Shown piece after piece: positions 44,978-55,383 of a stretch of DNA of 64,000 nucleotides; positions within the stretch are counted from its first letter, which is position 1; each line of letters begins with the position of its first letter. A program made the translations under genes and the position numbers. The notes beneath the pieces were generated by a model. That model saw only the letters and a list, made by a program, of their open reading frames with translations, did no database searches and was not told where the DNA came from. Location of the stretch: contig CADCXD010000018.1 of NCBI GenBank assembly GCA_902806575.1, positions 1,736,001-1,800,000 on the forward strand. The letters are read 5' to 3'. The DNA is from Jackrogersella multiformis (lineage: Eukaryota; Ascomycota; Sordariomycetes; Xylariales; Hypoxylaceae).

Positions 44978-46099
44978 ATGCCATCCAGATACCCCAAACG
45001 CAAACGCACTGCCATCGACTACGCCGCCCTCGCCGACGGCAAAGAATCCCGCCCCATCAAGCTCCGGGCTACAGATCACCCTTTTCCTTACTGGGAGGAG
45101 GACTACACTTACGAGGAGGGTGAGGGTGAGAGTGAGGGGGAGGAAGTTGAAGAACAAGTGGAAGAAGATGAGCAAGTAGAAGATGAACAAGTAGAAGAGG
45201 AATGGGATGGAGATCAAGGTGATGTAGAGGAAGTAGACGAAGAGGAAGGGGATGCAGAGGAAGTAGACGAAGACGTCCCCGACGTACCTAATCTCAACAA
45301 CAAGAAACCCTGGTTCTCGCTCTTCCCCCCCGCCAAAAACCCCAACGACAAAGTCTCCCGCGGATGGGGCCCACGCCCGCGCGCGCACCCGGGCATCCTC
45401 GCGCCCGGCAACATATGGGACTTCAACCGATTCCGGCAGGACGACGCCGAGCTGCAGGCGTACAAAGCCGAGAGGGCGGTCGAGGAAGCCGCCGAGCTGA
45501 AAGCGCTGGAGGCCAGCGAGGAGGCGGAGCGCCAGCGCAAGCTGCGCATGGAGGAGGTGCGCATGCGGGCCGAGAGCGAGGAGGCACAAGGAGACGACGC
45601 CTTCGACTCCGAGCTGTCGGACCTCGACGACTTCGACGAGCTGTTCTCCGACGCCAGCAGCTTCGACCTGGAGGCGGAGATGGCGCGGGCGCCGGAGCGG
45701 GCCCTGTGGGCGCCGAACTTCTTCCCGCGGCCCGCGCGCAACTGGAAGTACCCGCTGGGCTCGTCGAGCAGCTGGCGGCTGCAGGTGCCGTGCGACTTCA
45801 ACGTGGACGAGCTGCTGGACCTGCTGTGCATCGTGCTGGAGTTTGTGCGCCTGGCCCGGAAGATCGACGTCGACCCGACCAACGCGCTGTCGGTCCAGCA
45901 CGCCCTCGACGCCCGCGACCCGCGGTGGGACGTCGAGGGCGTCGACTGGTACAAGTACATCGACCGGGCGCAGCGGCGGGCTCGCAAGGGGGACGATCGC
46001 TTGTACTCGATGAAGCTCCGCGACGTCGTGCACTTGTCCTTCCTGGTGACGGAGTTCAAGACGGAGCTCGAACGTAAGGGCATTTTCCCGACTCCGTGA
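44978..46099 (+). CDS. Acidic, coiled-coil-rich fungal protein of unknown function
   Basis: Single-exon 373-residue protein. A basic start (MPSRYPKRKRT) resembles a nuclear localisation signal. Residues about 47-108 are almost wholly Glu/Asp/Val/Gln, coded by imperfect short repeats. A WFSLFPPAKNP segment, a long charged helix (ELQAYKAERAVEEAAELKAL...) and a better-ordered C-terminal part follow (LQVPCDFNVDELLDLLCIVL, then DWYKYIDRAQRRARKGDD and LSFLVTEFKTELERKGIF). I do not recognise the family. GC content is very high from about 45360 to 46070. A long antisense open frame (44966-46180) is a by-product of that composition and is not annotated. Confidence 0.75.
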   Translation: MPSRYPKRKRTAIDYAALADGKESRPIKLRATDHPFPYWEEDYTYEEGEGESEGEEVEEQVEEDEQVEDEQVEEEWDGDQGDVEEVDEEEGDAEEVDEDVPDVPNLNNKKPWFSLFPPAKNPNDKVSRGWGPRPRAHPGILAPGNIWDFNRFRQDDAELQAYKAERAVEEAAELKALEASEEAERQRKLRMEEVRMRAESEEAQGDDAFDSELSDLDDFDELFSDASSFDLEAEMARAPERALWAPNFFPRPARNWKYPLGSSSSWRLQVPCDFNVDELLDLLCIVLEFVRLARKIDVDPTNALSVQHALDARDPRWDVEGVDWYKYIDRAQRRARKGDDRLYSMKLRDVVHLSFLVTEFKTELERKGIFPTP

Positions 46100-46455
46100 G
46101 GCAGGGTTGCTTTCGTCGACGCGAGTTGAAAGTTGGGGCTGGAAAGAAAAGGGGGTTTCTGCTAGAGTCGTAACATTCATATCTTAAGATACCTTATGTA
46201 GGCAATTCTTAGGCTCACTCATATCTATATTAATAACGAAAAACTTGAGTCGTTCGCATTTCTGTTCGGGATATTAGTATCTAGGTTGAATCTTCTAGAA
46301 TACCTATTGCTTCGTCTGCATCAGCTACGTTACAAGCATTGAATTGGGTCTGAGTGACAAATAGAAGTTCTCATCTTATTTACGATATTCTTCCTTTGAT
46401 CCCGCGCAACGGCGGTGTAAATGCTAAGCTCATTAGATTGGTCTAAATTCGCTCT
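46100..46455. other. Convergent 3' spacer
   Basis: A 356-base gap between the ends of convergent genes. AT-rich, with nothing recognisable besides likely 3' untranslated sequence of both. Confidence 0.5.
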
Positions 46456-47901
46456 TCAACCCTTTGCAGCGCCGGCCTTGATCAGCAAGATGTCGCCGTC
46501 CTCTACAATGTAGTCCTTGCCCTTGGCCATAATCTTACCCTTGGCCTTGACTTCAGCCTCGTCGCCCACTTCCTTTAGAACACTGAAGTTGTAGACTACA
46601 GCCTGGATGAAGGTCTTTTCGAAATCCGTGTGGATGACACCAGCAGCTTGTGGTGCCTTAGTACCAACCCGGATGGTCCATTGTCTTACCTCGTCAGTGC
46701 CCGTTGTGAAAAAGCTGGCAAGATTCAATGCCTTTCGCATGGTTGTGATGATCTTAGGCAATGCAGAGTCGATGCCGACGTTCTTGCACTCTTCGGCAAC
46801 TTCCTCGTCAGAAGCGAGACGAGTAAGGCGCTCTTCAAATGATATGGAGATGGGCAAGATGGGATCGCCTGCTGCGTGCTCCTTCATCCACTCGGCAATC
46901 TTAGCAAGATGCTTGTTCTTCTTACGAGTGTAGTCCTTCTCTGAGAGGTTGACTAGGTACACTACGGGCTTCGCCGAAAGGAGAAAAAGGGTGTTGATGA
47001 CCTCGACCTGTTGGCTATGTCAGCTGTGTCCCCGACTTAGGTGCAATAATAGACTTTGGATATGTTCAGGTAATCAGATGTTTATTTTATCACAGTATGC
47101 GCTCTGCGTTGTATATTGAGGCATTCGAAGAGCTGGGATTAGATCAGGCGCTATGGCCCTTGTTCATCATATTGAATGAGGTTGGGGTATAGAAAAAAAG
47201 AAAAAGAGTCTTACCTCTTTTGGAGACCATGTGCCTTTTCGGACATCTTTCCCGTCATTTAGCCACGCGAGGACCTTTTCTATTGTTGCCTCGTCCTCTT
47301 TCGCTCTCTTCAACTCTAAGCTTTGGCCGCCCAAGCGAGTCTTCTTCTTAGAGTTCTCCAAGGCTTTCTCGACAAATTCGATATCCTTTAGTCGTAGTTC
47401 TTCTGCGATGATATCTAGATCTCGGACGGGGTTGACATCACCCTCGACATGGATGATCTCGGCGTCGTCGAAACATCGAACGACTTGGAAGATAGCGTCG
47501 ACAGCGCGAATGTGTGACAAGAAGGCATTGCCAAGACCGGCTCCAGTTGAAGCACCTCTCGTTAGACCAGCGATATCATAGATGGTCAGGTGAGCAGGCA
47601 CTCGTGACTTGGGATTGTACTTGTTGCACAACCAGTCATATCGCTCATCTGGAACGATGACACGGGATTCCTCCGGGTCAATGGTGGCATAGGGGAAGTT
47701 CTAGTCGTGCCTTAGTTAGTCGGAAACGTGGTCTACCAAAGAGCACCAACTCACGGCAGGGTTACCAAGACTACACTTGGTGATAGCTTGGAACAGCGTA
47801 GACTTTCCGACGTTGGCTAGACCGACGATACCGCTCTTCAAGTTGTTTCCCGGACGACCTAGGAGGATCTTCTCCTCTACAACTTGCTTCTTGGGAGGCA
47901 T
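46456..47901 (-). CDS. ola1: Obg-like ATPase 1 (YchF/Ola1)
   Basis: Cytosolic P-loop ATPase of the YchF subfamily, linked to ribosomes and stress responses. Exons in transcript order are 47901-47755, 47700-47215 and 47007-46456, all joining in phase 0, giving 394 residues (human OLA1 is 396). The start is MPPKKQVVEEKILLGRP. G1 is GLANVGKST, switch/G3 is DIAGLTRGAS with the typical GLGNAFLSHIRAVDAI, and G4 is NLSE instead of NKxD, which in this family goes with ATP rather than GTP preference. A coiled-coil insert (about residues 150-200) and a TGS domain at the end (TGTDEVRQWTIRVG, GVIHTDFEKTFIQA) complete it. Upstream of the ATG an in-frame open stretch reaches back to about 48066 and reads like a mitochondrial presequence, without any ATG. 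Confidence 0.97.
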
Positions 47902-48965
47902 TTTTCGTCGCTTGGCGTAGGTACGAGTGGAGATATAGATTGCAGTGCAACTAGGCACTCGATGCGGGAGAAAAGCAGAGCTAGCTGCGTGTCGAAAAGT
48001 GTGGAATAGAGAAGAGAACGGGAGGGTAGAGGAGGGGAATGAGGAAGACACGATGAATCTTGGCTGCTATTACTAGCCAGCCTCGATATCGGGATCAAAC
48101 AAATAATGAGATGGATATTTGTTTAAATCTCGACAATCATCGATTGAAAGGTATGATGTGTTATGTGTTATGTATGTATTGTTGGCACTCGACGGCTGCC
48201 CTCGTCAAGATGTTGTCGCGCGGGTTGGTACAGCTGCCTTATCCTTTTTTCCTTGTCCTCTTGAGGAGCTTTGGAGGGGTAGGTTGAACAGGTTGGGAAG
48301 AAAAAAAAAAAGTTGGTGGAGTTTCTAATTCCAATAAAATTAGACTTAGACCTAGGAATTGCGCCGGAACCCGGAATTCCTATTAAACCGAGATTCAGTT
48401 GTTCGCAATTGCCAAACAGCTGCCCAGGTAGTACTCAGCTTTGTCTCAGATCTGCCTTATCAGCCTCTCCATAGTGGGGTATCGGCCAATGATTGTTCAA
48501 CATTTCCCGACCGAGCTACCGGATCCGTAAATACTTGGGTACTATTGGAGGATGCGTCAGCTAGCTGTGGCTGATACCTAGGTACTCGCAGCTGCTCAAT
48601 CCAATCATTCAATCATCCCTAGGTAACTCGACTGCAGGTGCGTGGTGTGTACCTACTGTATTCTAAGGTTGTCTTCGTAATAGTTGCCAGTTGCCTTGAG
48701 CCAATCTAATTCCACTTTAACTCACAATGGTTTGCTGTCGTTGTTTCGCCATGACTCGCCAGATTTCTGTTGTATAACTGTATTCTTGTTTAACGGTAAA
48801 TGGTCAACGGTCAACCTAGTTTATTCGGGTCTTTGTAGGAAAAAGCATCAAACATACATTCTTCCCCGCTACCGGTACATGAGATATTAGAAACTAGAAA
48901 CTGGAAACTTGATACTTCGGCCCTTACTCTCGTACATCGCATCGCCGCTCGCACTAAATCCCGAC
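47902..48965. other. Divergent promoter region of ola1 and the PPPDE gene
   Basis: About 1 kb between head-to-head starts. No separate gene is supported. A run of A at 48301-48312 and CCTAGG motifs near 48351, 48577 and 48618 are the only notable strings. Confidence 0.5.
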
Positions 48966-49808
48966 ATGTCCTCCAAGAAATCATCCTCCAGTAGGTCGTC
49001 GAGGCAGTCACACCGATCAACACTATCGTTGTCGAGGACAGAAATTATCATTAACGTTTACGATCTATTACCTGTAAGCAACTAGCCCTACCAACCAATA
49101 GTCTGCGGGAGCGGCTATTAACACAGCACTAACCATAAATAGGTCGGCCGTCTCTCCTCCGTGCTTTGGACCGTTGGCGCCTCCTTGCTGCACTCGGGCG
49201 TTGTCATAAACGGGAAAGAATATGCGTACGGCGGGCACGACCAGCGCGGCATGACGGGCGTTTATTGGACGCGACCGAAGACCGAACCGCCTGGTGGTAC
49301 TTTCAGGACCGAGATTCTGCACGGCTTCACCTTTGCGACCCAGGCCGAAATCGATTCTATCATTCGTCACGCTTCCGACGAGTTCCAGGGCACGGCCTAT
49401 AACCTGCTCACCAAGAACTGCAACCACTTCACTAGCTACCTTTGCGAGAAGCTCACCGGCAGGCCCGGTCCCGCCTGGCTTAACCGCGCTGCTAGTATTG
49501 GCGTCGCTCTCCCTTGCGTCGTCCCCCGCGACTGGATCGAGCCACCGGATTTCGAGACTGCAGACGGCGAGCTGCTGGACGACGAAGGACTGGATGACAA
49601 CGAGGGGACGAGGATGCTGAGACAGGATAACGCGCGGAGACTAGCAATGGAGAGCGATGAAGAGGGGGACGACTCTGGCTGGAATAGCGAAGAAGGACCT
49701 CAGCACGGTAGGAATAACAAAGGGAAGCGCCTAGCTAGGGACAGCAGTGGGCGAACCCTACCGCCTTCGGAGAGAGCACCCTCGGTAGGCAGAGGAAGCA
49801 TGTCTTAG
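48966..49808 (+). CDS. PPPDE-type deubiquitinase/deSUMOylase (DeSI-like)
   Basis: Cysteine isopeptidase of the PPPDE (DUF862) superfamily that removes ubiquitin or SUMO. Two exons, 48966-49073 and 49143-49808, give 257 residues. Exon 1 encodes a Ser/Arg-rich start and the first strand IIINVYDLLP; exon 2 continues VGRLSSVLW. The catalytic His is in LLHSGVVI (H53) and the catalytic Cys in LLTKNCNHF (C129), at the usual spacing. YAYGG and EFQGTAYNLLTKNCNHF are family hallmarks. After the domain (about residue 165) an acidic and Ser-rich tail follows. The ORF is intact. Which modifier it cleaves cannot be told from sequence. Confidence 0.93.
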
Positions 49809-50095
49809 ATGGGAGAGGTCTATTGATTTGATTTTGCGCATTACGAGGCGTTGGCAATGATTGCGATGGCAACTTGGCTGGATGGCGTTCTGTAGGAGAT
49901 TGTTTGATTGATACCACATCCTTGCTCGGTCATTATATACTAGAGGCACGTTATGTCAATTGGAGCCTTTCAAGTGCGCGTTGAACTGCTGTATGATGTT
50001 GTACATGAATGTATGTAATGTAAGATCGCGATATCATATGATATGTACACAGGATGTCTCGTTGAGTGTTTACTTTTTGTTTCCGTTCTAGTTTT

Positions 50096-50794
50096 TCAAC
50101 CCAGTCTCTTCGGTTTAGGACTTCTTGTGCCACCAAACTTGAGTCTCGTAGAGTCTGACACCTTTACGATCTTATTCCTCAACATGCGACCTTCAGTACC
50201 TAAGAGAACCTTAGTCGCGGCCTCCCGTCCAGGCCCGAAACCCCGTAGCACGACCTCCATAGTCGTGATATTATTGTGCCAATTCCCTTGATGCAGCTTG
50301 TCTATGACGTAGGCTGTTAGCTGGTAGGCGGCATCGTAGGTGCTTCGCTTCGACTTTTTGAAGCCGATTTGGCCAGTGGACATGGAGATGATGGCATTCC
50401 GGTTGGGCTTCGTCACCGTGATGTGCGCGTTGCGCTTGTGCGCATATATGTGGAAGTGGAAGGGCTCATTCGCCGGGCCCCAGTCCTCGTTGCCTTTGGC
50501 GTCATCTTCCGATACCTGCTGACTAGACGTGGGCAGGTTGCGCGCTCTCGCGACGGTGTCATTTGCCAGGAGTCGTTGTAGAGCCGCCATGGGGTTCGTA
50601 GATGGCTGTCGTGGGGGTCCCGTGGCTTGTGATGTTGGTTTATTTTGTTGCAGTACACTGAGAAGTGACCGTGGAGGAGTGTCATCTGCTCGCAGTCGAC
50701 ATGTTCGAGAAAAGTGGCGGATATATTGGTGGGTAGGTCGAGGCGATATGTGAGTGCGGGTGGCCGCGAATAGGCGGCTTGATGGTTGGCTCAT
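50096..50794 (-). CDS. mrps18: Mitochondrial small-subunit ribosomal protein uS11m
   Basis: Single-exon 232-residue protein of the uS11 family. It is part of the mitochondrial ribosome small-subunit platform, binding rRNA near the decoding and mRNA exit region. The N-terminal 35 residues are Arg/Ser/His-rich without acids, as in a matrix presequence. The uS11 core occupies the C-terminal half: HIYAHKRNAHITVTKP, SMSTGQIGFKKSKRSTYDAAYQ, VVLRGFGPGREAATKVL, then VSDSTRLKFGGTRSPKPKRLG. The final conserved K/R-rich end is complete. It is convergent with the PPPDE gene and head to head with tim44, 466 bases away. Confidence 0.95.
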   Translation of the reverse strand: MSQPSSRLFAATRTHISPRPTHQYIRHFSRTCRLRADDTPPRSLLSVLQQNKPTSQATGPPRQPSTNPMAALQRLLANDTVARARNLPTSSQQVSEDDAKGNEDWGPANEPFHFHIYAHKRNAHITVTKPNRNAIISMSTGQIGFKKSKRSTYDAAYQLTAYVIDKLHQGNWHNNITTMEVVLRGFGPGREAATKVLLGTEGRMLRNKIVKVSDSTRLKFGGTRSPKPKRLG

Positions 50795-51260
50795 CGTAGC
50801 TGCATTAGGCTGGGGATGTCTTGATCTATGTTAGAGATCTAAGGATGTCGTCAAGTAGTTACGCCGACTTCAATTGTCAAATATAGAAGTCAAATACAGA
50901 AACGTTGTCGCCTTGCTCCACGGCTGGTGGAGCTCGAAAGTGAAGCTCGAAATTTTGAAGAATAGAAGAATTGAATGTACCTTTGTATATCTCGGACCGG
51001 ACGAAATCTAGAATTATGGGTCTAGCATTTTGTGCTTCGGTCCCTCCGTTTAGGTAGTCCGGTACCTAGGTAAGTACTGGGAGGTAGATACGTAGATACG
51101 TAGGTGGGTTTTTTTTCTAACTGCCGATTACGCCCGCCTTCCTACATCAGCTGCTAAAGAAATTCCTCGTCGAATCTTAACCTTTTTTTTCTCACCTTCT
51201 CAAAGCTCACGGTCTTCTTTACACCCTTTTTTCCTTCATACCTACCTAGGGTATTGTGAA
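50795..51260. promoter_or_regulatory. Shared divergent promoter of uS11m and tim44
   Basis: The 466-base gap lies between the start codons of two nuclear genes for mitochondrial proteins transcribed away from each other. It contains T-rich tracts (51110-51117, 51184-51190, 51226-51232) near the tim44 start and a CCTAGG palindrome at 51062-51075. Shared regulation is inferred from geometry only. Confidence 0.5.
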
Positions 51261-52983
51261 ATGACTTCTCTAAGACAAGTTACAAGGAGCGCACCTCCAC
51301 CGGCATTCCTAAGAGCACCTTCACTCCCTACTCACTCATACACATACACATATGGCAGGTCTCCGGCTTATAGACGGTTATTATTAACGGCCGCCGATAA
51401 TTCCAGACCAGCAAGAAATAATGTAGCGTCGCTTACTTTTTCTCGACTTCCTCTGTCGCCGCTTTCTTCTCTCCGATCGCCTTTCATTCCCGATACTATA
51501 GCTACTTTACAATTGCGCGCCTTCCACCCGACGTCGCCATGGCACAAAAAGCATTCCCGAAAAGCCACTCAATCCCCCAAGGCGGATCCTAAGCCCGCGG
51601 ACTCAAAAGACAACGCCGAACAGGCTACTTCAGGTGCCGAATCAAAAGCAACGTCCGGATCTGAAGAACAAGCCAAACAGCAAAAAGAGCAGGAGGAGGA
51701 GCAAAAGGCCGAGGGAGAGGATGGGGGGAAGAAGAAGGAAAAGGAAGACCTACCACCGCCACCACCCCACGGTGATAAGACACCATGGGAAGTATTCATG
51801 GAGACCATGCAGAGCGAGTTTAAAGCTTCGAAGGAATGGAACGAGTCGACTAAGCAGCTATCCGACTCAGCTCATTCCTTCACCGAAAGCGAATCTGTCC
51901 GACGCGCCAGGCAGGCATACGAAAGCACCACTGGTGCTGTTTCGTCGACAGCTGGCAAAGTGTTGAAGACATCAGCAACCGCTGTTGGAAAGGGTGCAGC
52001 GTGGACATGGGAGACGCCAGTCATGAAAGGTGTTCGGAAGGGCGCCAATTTGACGGGTGATATCCTCGACAAAGCAACCAAGCCTATAAGAGAGACCGAA
52101 GCGTACAAAAATGTCAAGAACGTCATTGACGACGGAAGCAGTTCTAGGTACGGTGGCTGGACTGAAAAGGAGGAACGAAGGAAAGCTAGAGAATTGCGCG
52201 AGCAACAAGCTCGTTCCATCCATGCCAATGCGGAGGAATTGGTCGAAGATCCAAAGTAAGTCCAAGAAGGTTGGCCATATTACGAAATACGCTCTAACAG
52301 CATCTAGCGCTGGAACGAACGTCACACTCCACAAGGACGCTGCTTGGAAGGAGGCGTGGCGCGACTTCCGAGATCAGAACAAGTTTGTTCAGGGGATATT
52401 TAACATGAAGAATGTCTACAACGAATCCGAGAACCCCTTGATTACCACAGCACGAAGTATTACCGACCGTGTTGCCGGATTCTTCGCCGAGAACGAAACA
52501 GCTATGGTGATCAAGAAGTTTCGTTCTATGGATCCTAATTTTCAGATCGAGCCGTTCCTACAGGAATTGAGAGAATATATATTACCCGAAGTACTCGATG
52601 CTTATGTCAAGGGAGATACCGAGACATTAAAACTCTGGCTCTCAGCTGCCCAATATTCGGTATACGAGGCTTTAACCAAACAATATCTTCAAGCCGGGTT
52701 AAAGTCGGACGGCCGAATTCTGGATATACGGCATGTAGATATTTTGAAGGCCCGTATGCTTGAGCCAGGCGAGATCCCAGTCTTTATCATTACTTGCCGG
52801 ACACAAGAGGTCCACGTATATCGCAACGCCAAGACAAACGACCTTGCTGCCGGTATGGAAGACAAAGTCCAACTTGTCACTTATGCCATCGGTATCACCC
52901 GAACGCCCGAGGACGTCAACAACCCAGAAACAAGAGGTTGGAGGTTGATCGAGATGCAAAAGGCAGGAAGGGATTATATATAA
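51261..52983 (+). CDS. tim44: Tim44, mitochondrial import motor subunit
   Basis: Peripheral inner-membrane protein that anchors mtHsp70 to the TIM23 translocase on the matrix side. Two exons, 51261-52255 and 52308-52983, give 556 residues. An earlier acceptor at 52300 would put a stop in frame. A long Arg/Ser/Pro-rich presequence (about 90 residues) is followed by a low-complexity Lys/Glu segment (about 100-165). Next is the helical Hsp70/TIM23-binding part (TPWEVFMETMQSEFKASKEWNE, GKGAAWTWETPVMKGVRKG) with an R/E-rich helix. The C-terminal Tim44 domain runs from about residue 390 to the end (MDPNFQIEPFLQELREYILP, YVKGDTETLKLWLS, PVFIITCRTQEVHVYRN). Family landmarks and length agree. Confidence 0.96.
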
Positions 52984-53958
52984 AGCGGATGTTGTCCCTT
53001 ATTTACCACATGATTAGGCCACGACATCTATGTTATAATAATGTACATTAACGACCAAAAGACGAAGGCATAAACTGTGGCAGACGGTCTCATCACACCA
53101 CTCTGAGTTGACAGCCTTGGATTAGGGCAATTAAGGCGTTAGGCGGCGGCAGCGGCAGCAGCATCCATCCACTGTATGATAGACAAAAAGGTGCATATAT
53201 GGTCGCGCAGGAGATTGCGATGTATTAACCACGGGCAATATGCCACAATACAATTACCTGATACAATACAATACTGAAATACCCAACTTAGCTAACTGTT
53301 TTGATCTTCAGGGTCCCAGATCGCGAGATATATAGCAATATCGTTTTGAGGAAAAGCATACCGAAGATAGCCCTAAGAGGAATACTAGTGAGGTCATCTG
53401 TGAATATGAAGACTATATCCGAGAGTAATAATTATCTATTTTAAGTGCTGAGTTTGTTATGGCAAATAAAGGTTGTCGAGCTCTGCAATGGGAAGGGGAT
53501 GACGATAAGGGGGGTGGGTGACCTCTGATAATAGCATATAAATATTAATGATGCTTTAGATACCTAGGTAGGTATGTAAACAAATTAATGCCTTAATCGA
53601 CTAGTAAGATCTTGCTTAAAACGTTTAGGGTACTTAGGTACCCACCAAAAGAATCCCACGGGGATCCCGCTAGGCCTGTGCACACCCTTGCGGTTTTCTA
53701 ATAATAAAACGCCCTATCCATAGTATCTATAGTACCCAGGTACATAGAAGATAGGAACCGTATCGAAACTTTGTAGCGTTGATAGAGCAACCCCAAAACC
53801 CCAAAACCCCAACCCCAAAAATGCCCCCGAAGTATATGATACCTACTGACTCCTAATACAAAATATAAAACACAAAATACAAATTTCGGCATTCCCCTAA
53901 TCAACACCAAATGAGACCAAAATACTATTAACCGAACGCGCAAAAGGCGGCTTGCTCA
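52984..53958. other. Spacer with C4A4 repeat
   Basis: No supported gene. Contains the 3' side of tim44, a CCTAGG palindrome at 53561-53576, and a CCCCAAAA-type repeat at 53791-53820 about 140 bases before the next start codon. Confidence 0.5.
53791..53820. repeat. CCCCAAAA-type repeat
   Basis: CCCCAAAA, CCCCAAAA, CCCCAA, CCCCAAAA in tandem; on the minus strand four GGGG tracts. It lies in the promoter of the PGAP4-like gene. Confidence 0.85.
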
Positions 53959-55383
53959 ATGATCTGCCGACCTCGCAGCGCGAACTATGCTCTCAGCCAG
54001 CCTGGCATTCGAGCCTTGCTTCTGCTCGTGACGCTCGTCTCGCTGTATTCCCTATACGGCTCGCTCTACTTTTACCGCGATCCTCTCTCCATCTTCTTCT
54101 CCGAAGAGCATGGTTTCGATCGCTTCTACTCGGCTACGCGCCAGGCCGAAGCAGATGAATACCTCGACGCTGCTATAGCGAACCCGGCACAATGGCAACT
54201 GGGAAATGCCGGTGCTGGGCCTAGGATATGTGCCGTGTTTATCACGGTAGGAAGGGATATGGTAGGACGGCAGTACGTCGACAGCGCCTTGGGATCGTTC
54301 CTAGCAAATATGACGCGGGCTGAGAGGGAAGCCATACACTTGAAAGTATTCTTCGCCGATGTACCAAACCCTGATACGCAGCATATGAGCTATACAAAGT
54401 TGTCGGCCGCAGGCATCGCGGACGAAATATTTACCTACAACTCCACCCTGCCCTCTCAGCAAAAGGATAGTAAAATTCACGAACTTACCTTATTCGCCAA
54501 GGATCGCCAGAATAAGCACGCGCTGGAGAGAAAGACTGTATATGACTACGCATATGCCCTTGATCGATGTGTACAGACTACCGACGCTCCATACATTGCG
54601 CTTCTTGAGGGGGATATCCTCCTTGCCGATGGGTGGGCAGCGAGGACACTCAGGGACCTACGGAGCATCGAGGAGATGATGAAGGATCCCAAGCGTCACA
54701 ATCCTGAAAAGGGGAAAATCGAACCGGGCAGACCCAATACATGGTTATACTTGCGTATGTTCAACCAGGAAAGAAGCTTTGGTTGGTCAGGCGGTCCCGG
54801 CTTCGAAAGCAACAACGTTCACATCATCTCAGTCGCAGTAGCTATCCCTCTCCTACTCGTCTTACTTCTAGCGCGAAGGCAGCTGCCGCGGCACGTAGCC
54901 CGACATCTAGACGGATGGACCTTGCTAGTAGTCTGCGGCGTTGCGGTCCCGCTCTTCATATGGCTCTTCTACGCATCCGGGAAAGCAGCACTCATCGGTG
55001 CGCCACGAGGCGTCCACGAGGAATGGTTCGGTTGCTGCAACCAGGCGTTGGTGTACAACCGCGAGCACGCGAAGGACTTGGCGAACTACATGATGACCGC
55101 CTCCAAGCGCGAATCTCCCGGCAGGAGTGACATGCTCCCTAAGCAGTTCGCCTGGGACCACGGCCTGGCGAGGATAAGTGCGTATCCGATGCTGGCGCAG
55201 CACGCCGGGAGAGTGAGCGCGATCGATACGAGTAATGACGAAGCAAAGCGTGTTTGGAGTATGGCGTTTGAGGACTTTAAGCCGTCTAAGCTAGCCAAGG
55301 AACATATCCGGGACGTACGAGAGCTGTTCGGGGACGAGGCGGCCAAGCAGATGTTAAAACAACGGTCGACAGGATTTGTATAA
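53959..55383 (+). CDS. PGAP4-like membrane glycosyltransferase
   Basis: Single-exon 474-residue protein. A signal-anchor segment is at about residues 18-39 (IRALLLLVTLVSLYSLYGSLYFY), followed by a GT-A-like lumenal domain (PRICAVFITVGRD, ALDRCVQTTDAPYIALLEGDILLADGW). The acidic LEGD is the likely nucleotide-sugar/metal site. Two closely spaced membrane segments then interrupt the domain (about residues 295-312 and 326-347), after which lumenal sequence resumes (EEWFGCCNQALVYNREHA, LPKQFAWDHGLARI). One N-terminal helix plus a transmembrane hairpin inserted into a GT-A fold is the known layout of PGAP4/TMEM246, the Golgi enzyme that adds GalNAc to GPI glycans. The fungal relative's donor and acceptor are unknown. 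Family call by architecture and motifs. Confidence 0.8.
   Translation: MICRPRSANYALSQPGIRALLLLVTLVSLYSLYGSLYFYRDPLSIFFSEEHGFDRFYSATRQAEADEYLDAAIANPAQWQLGNAGAGPRICAVFITVGRDMVGRQYVDSALGSFLANMTRAEREAIHLKVFFADVPNPDTQHMSYTKLSAAGIADEIFTYNSTLPSQQKDSKIHELTLFAKDRQNKHALERKTVYDYAYALDRCVQTTDAPYIALLEGDILLADGWAARTLRDLRSIEEMMKDPKRHNPEKGKIEPGRPNTWLYLRMFNQERSFGWSGGPGFESNNVHIISVAVAIPLLLVLLLARRQLPRHVARHLDGWTLLVVCGVAVPLFIWLFYASGKAALIGAPRGVHEEWFGCCNQALVYNREHAKDLANYMMTASKRESPGRSDMLPKQFAWDHGLARISAYPMLAQHAGRVSAIDTSNDEAKRVWSMAFEDFKPSKLAKEHIRDVRELFGDEAAKQMLKQRSTGFV

Noticed and set aside
44966..46180. 404-codon open frame on the minus strand
   Set aside because: It lies wholly opposite the acidic protein gene; the opened frame follows from GC-rich third positions, and its product is low-complexity Val/Leu/Arg sequence with no domain.
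53791..53820. Telomere or chromosome-end scar
   Set aside because: The repeat is CCCCAAAA, not the CCCTAA expected for filamentous ascomycetes, and normal genes lie on both sides.
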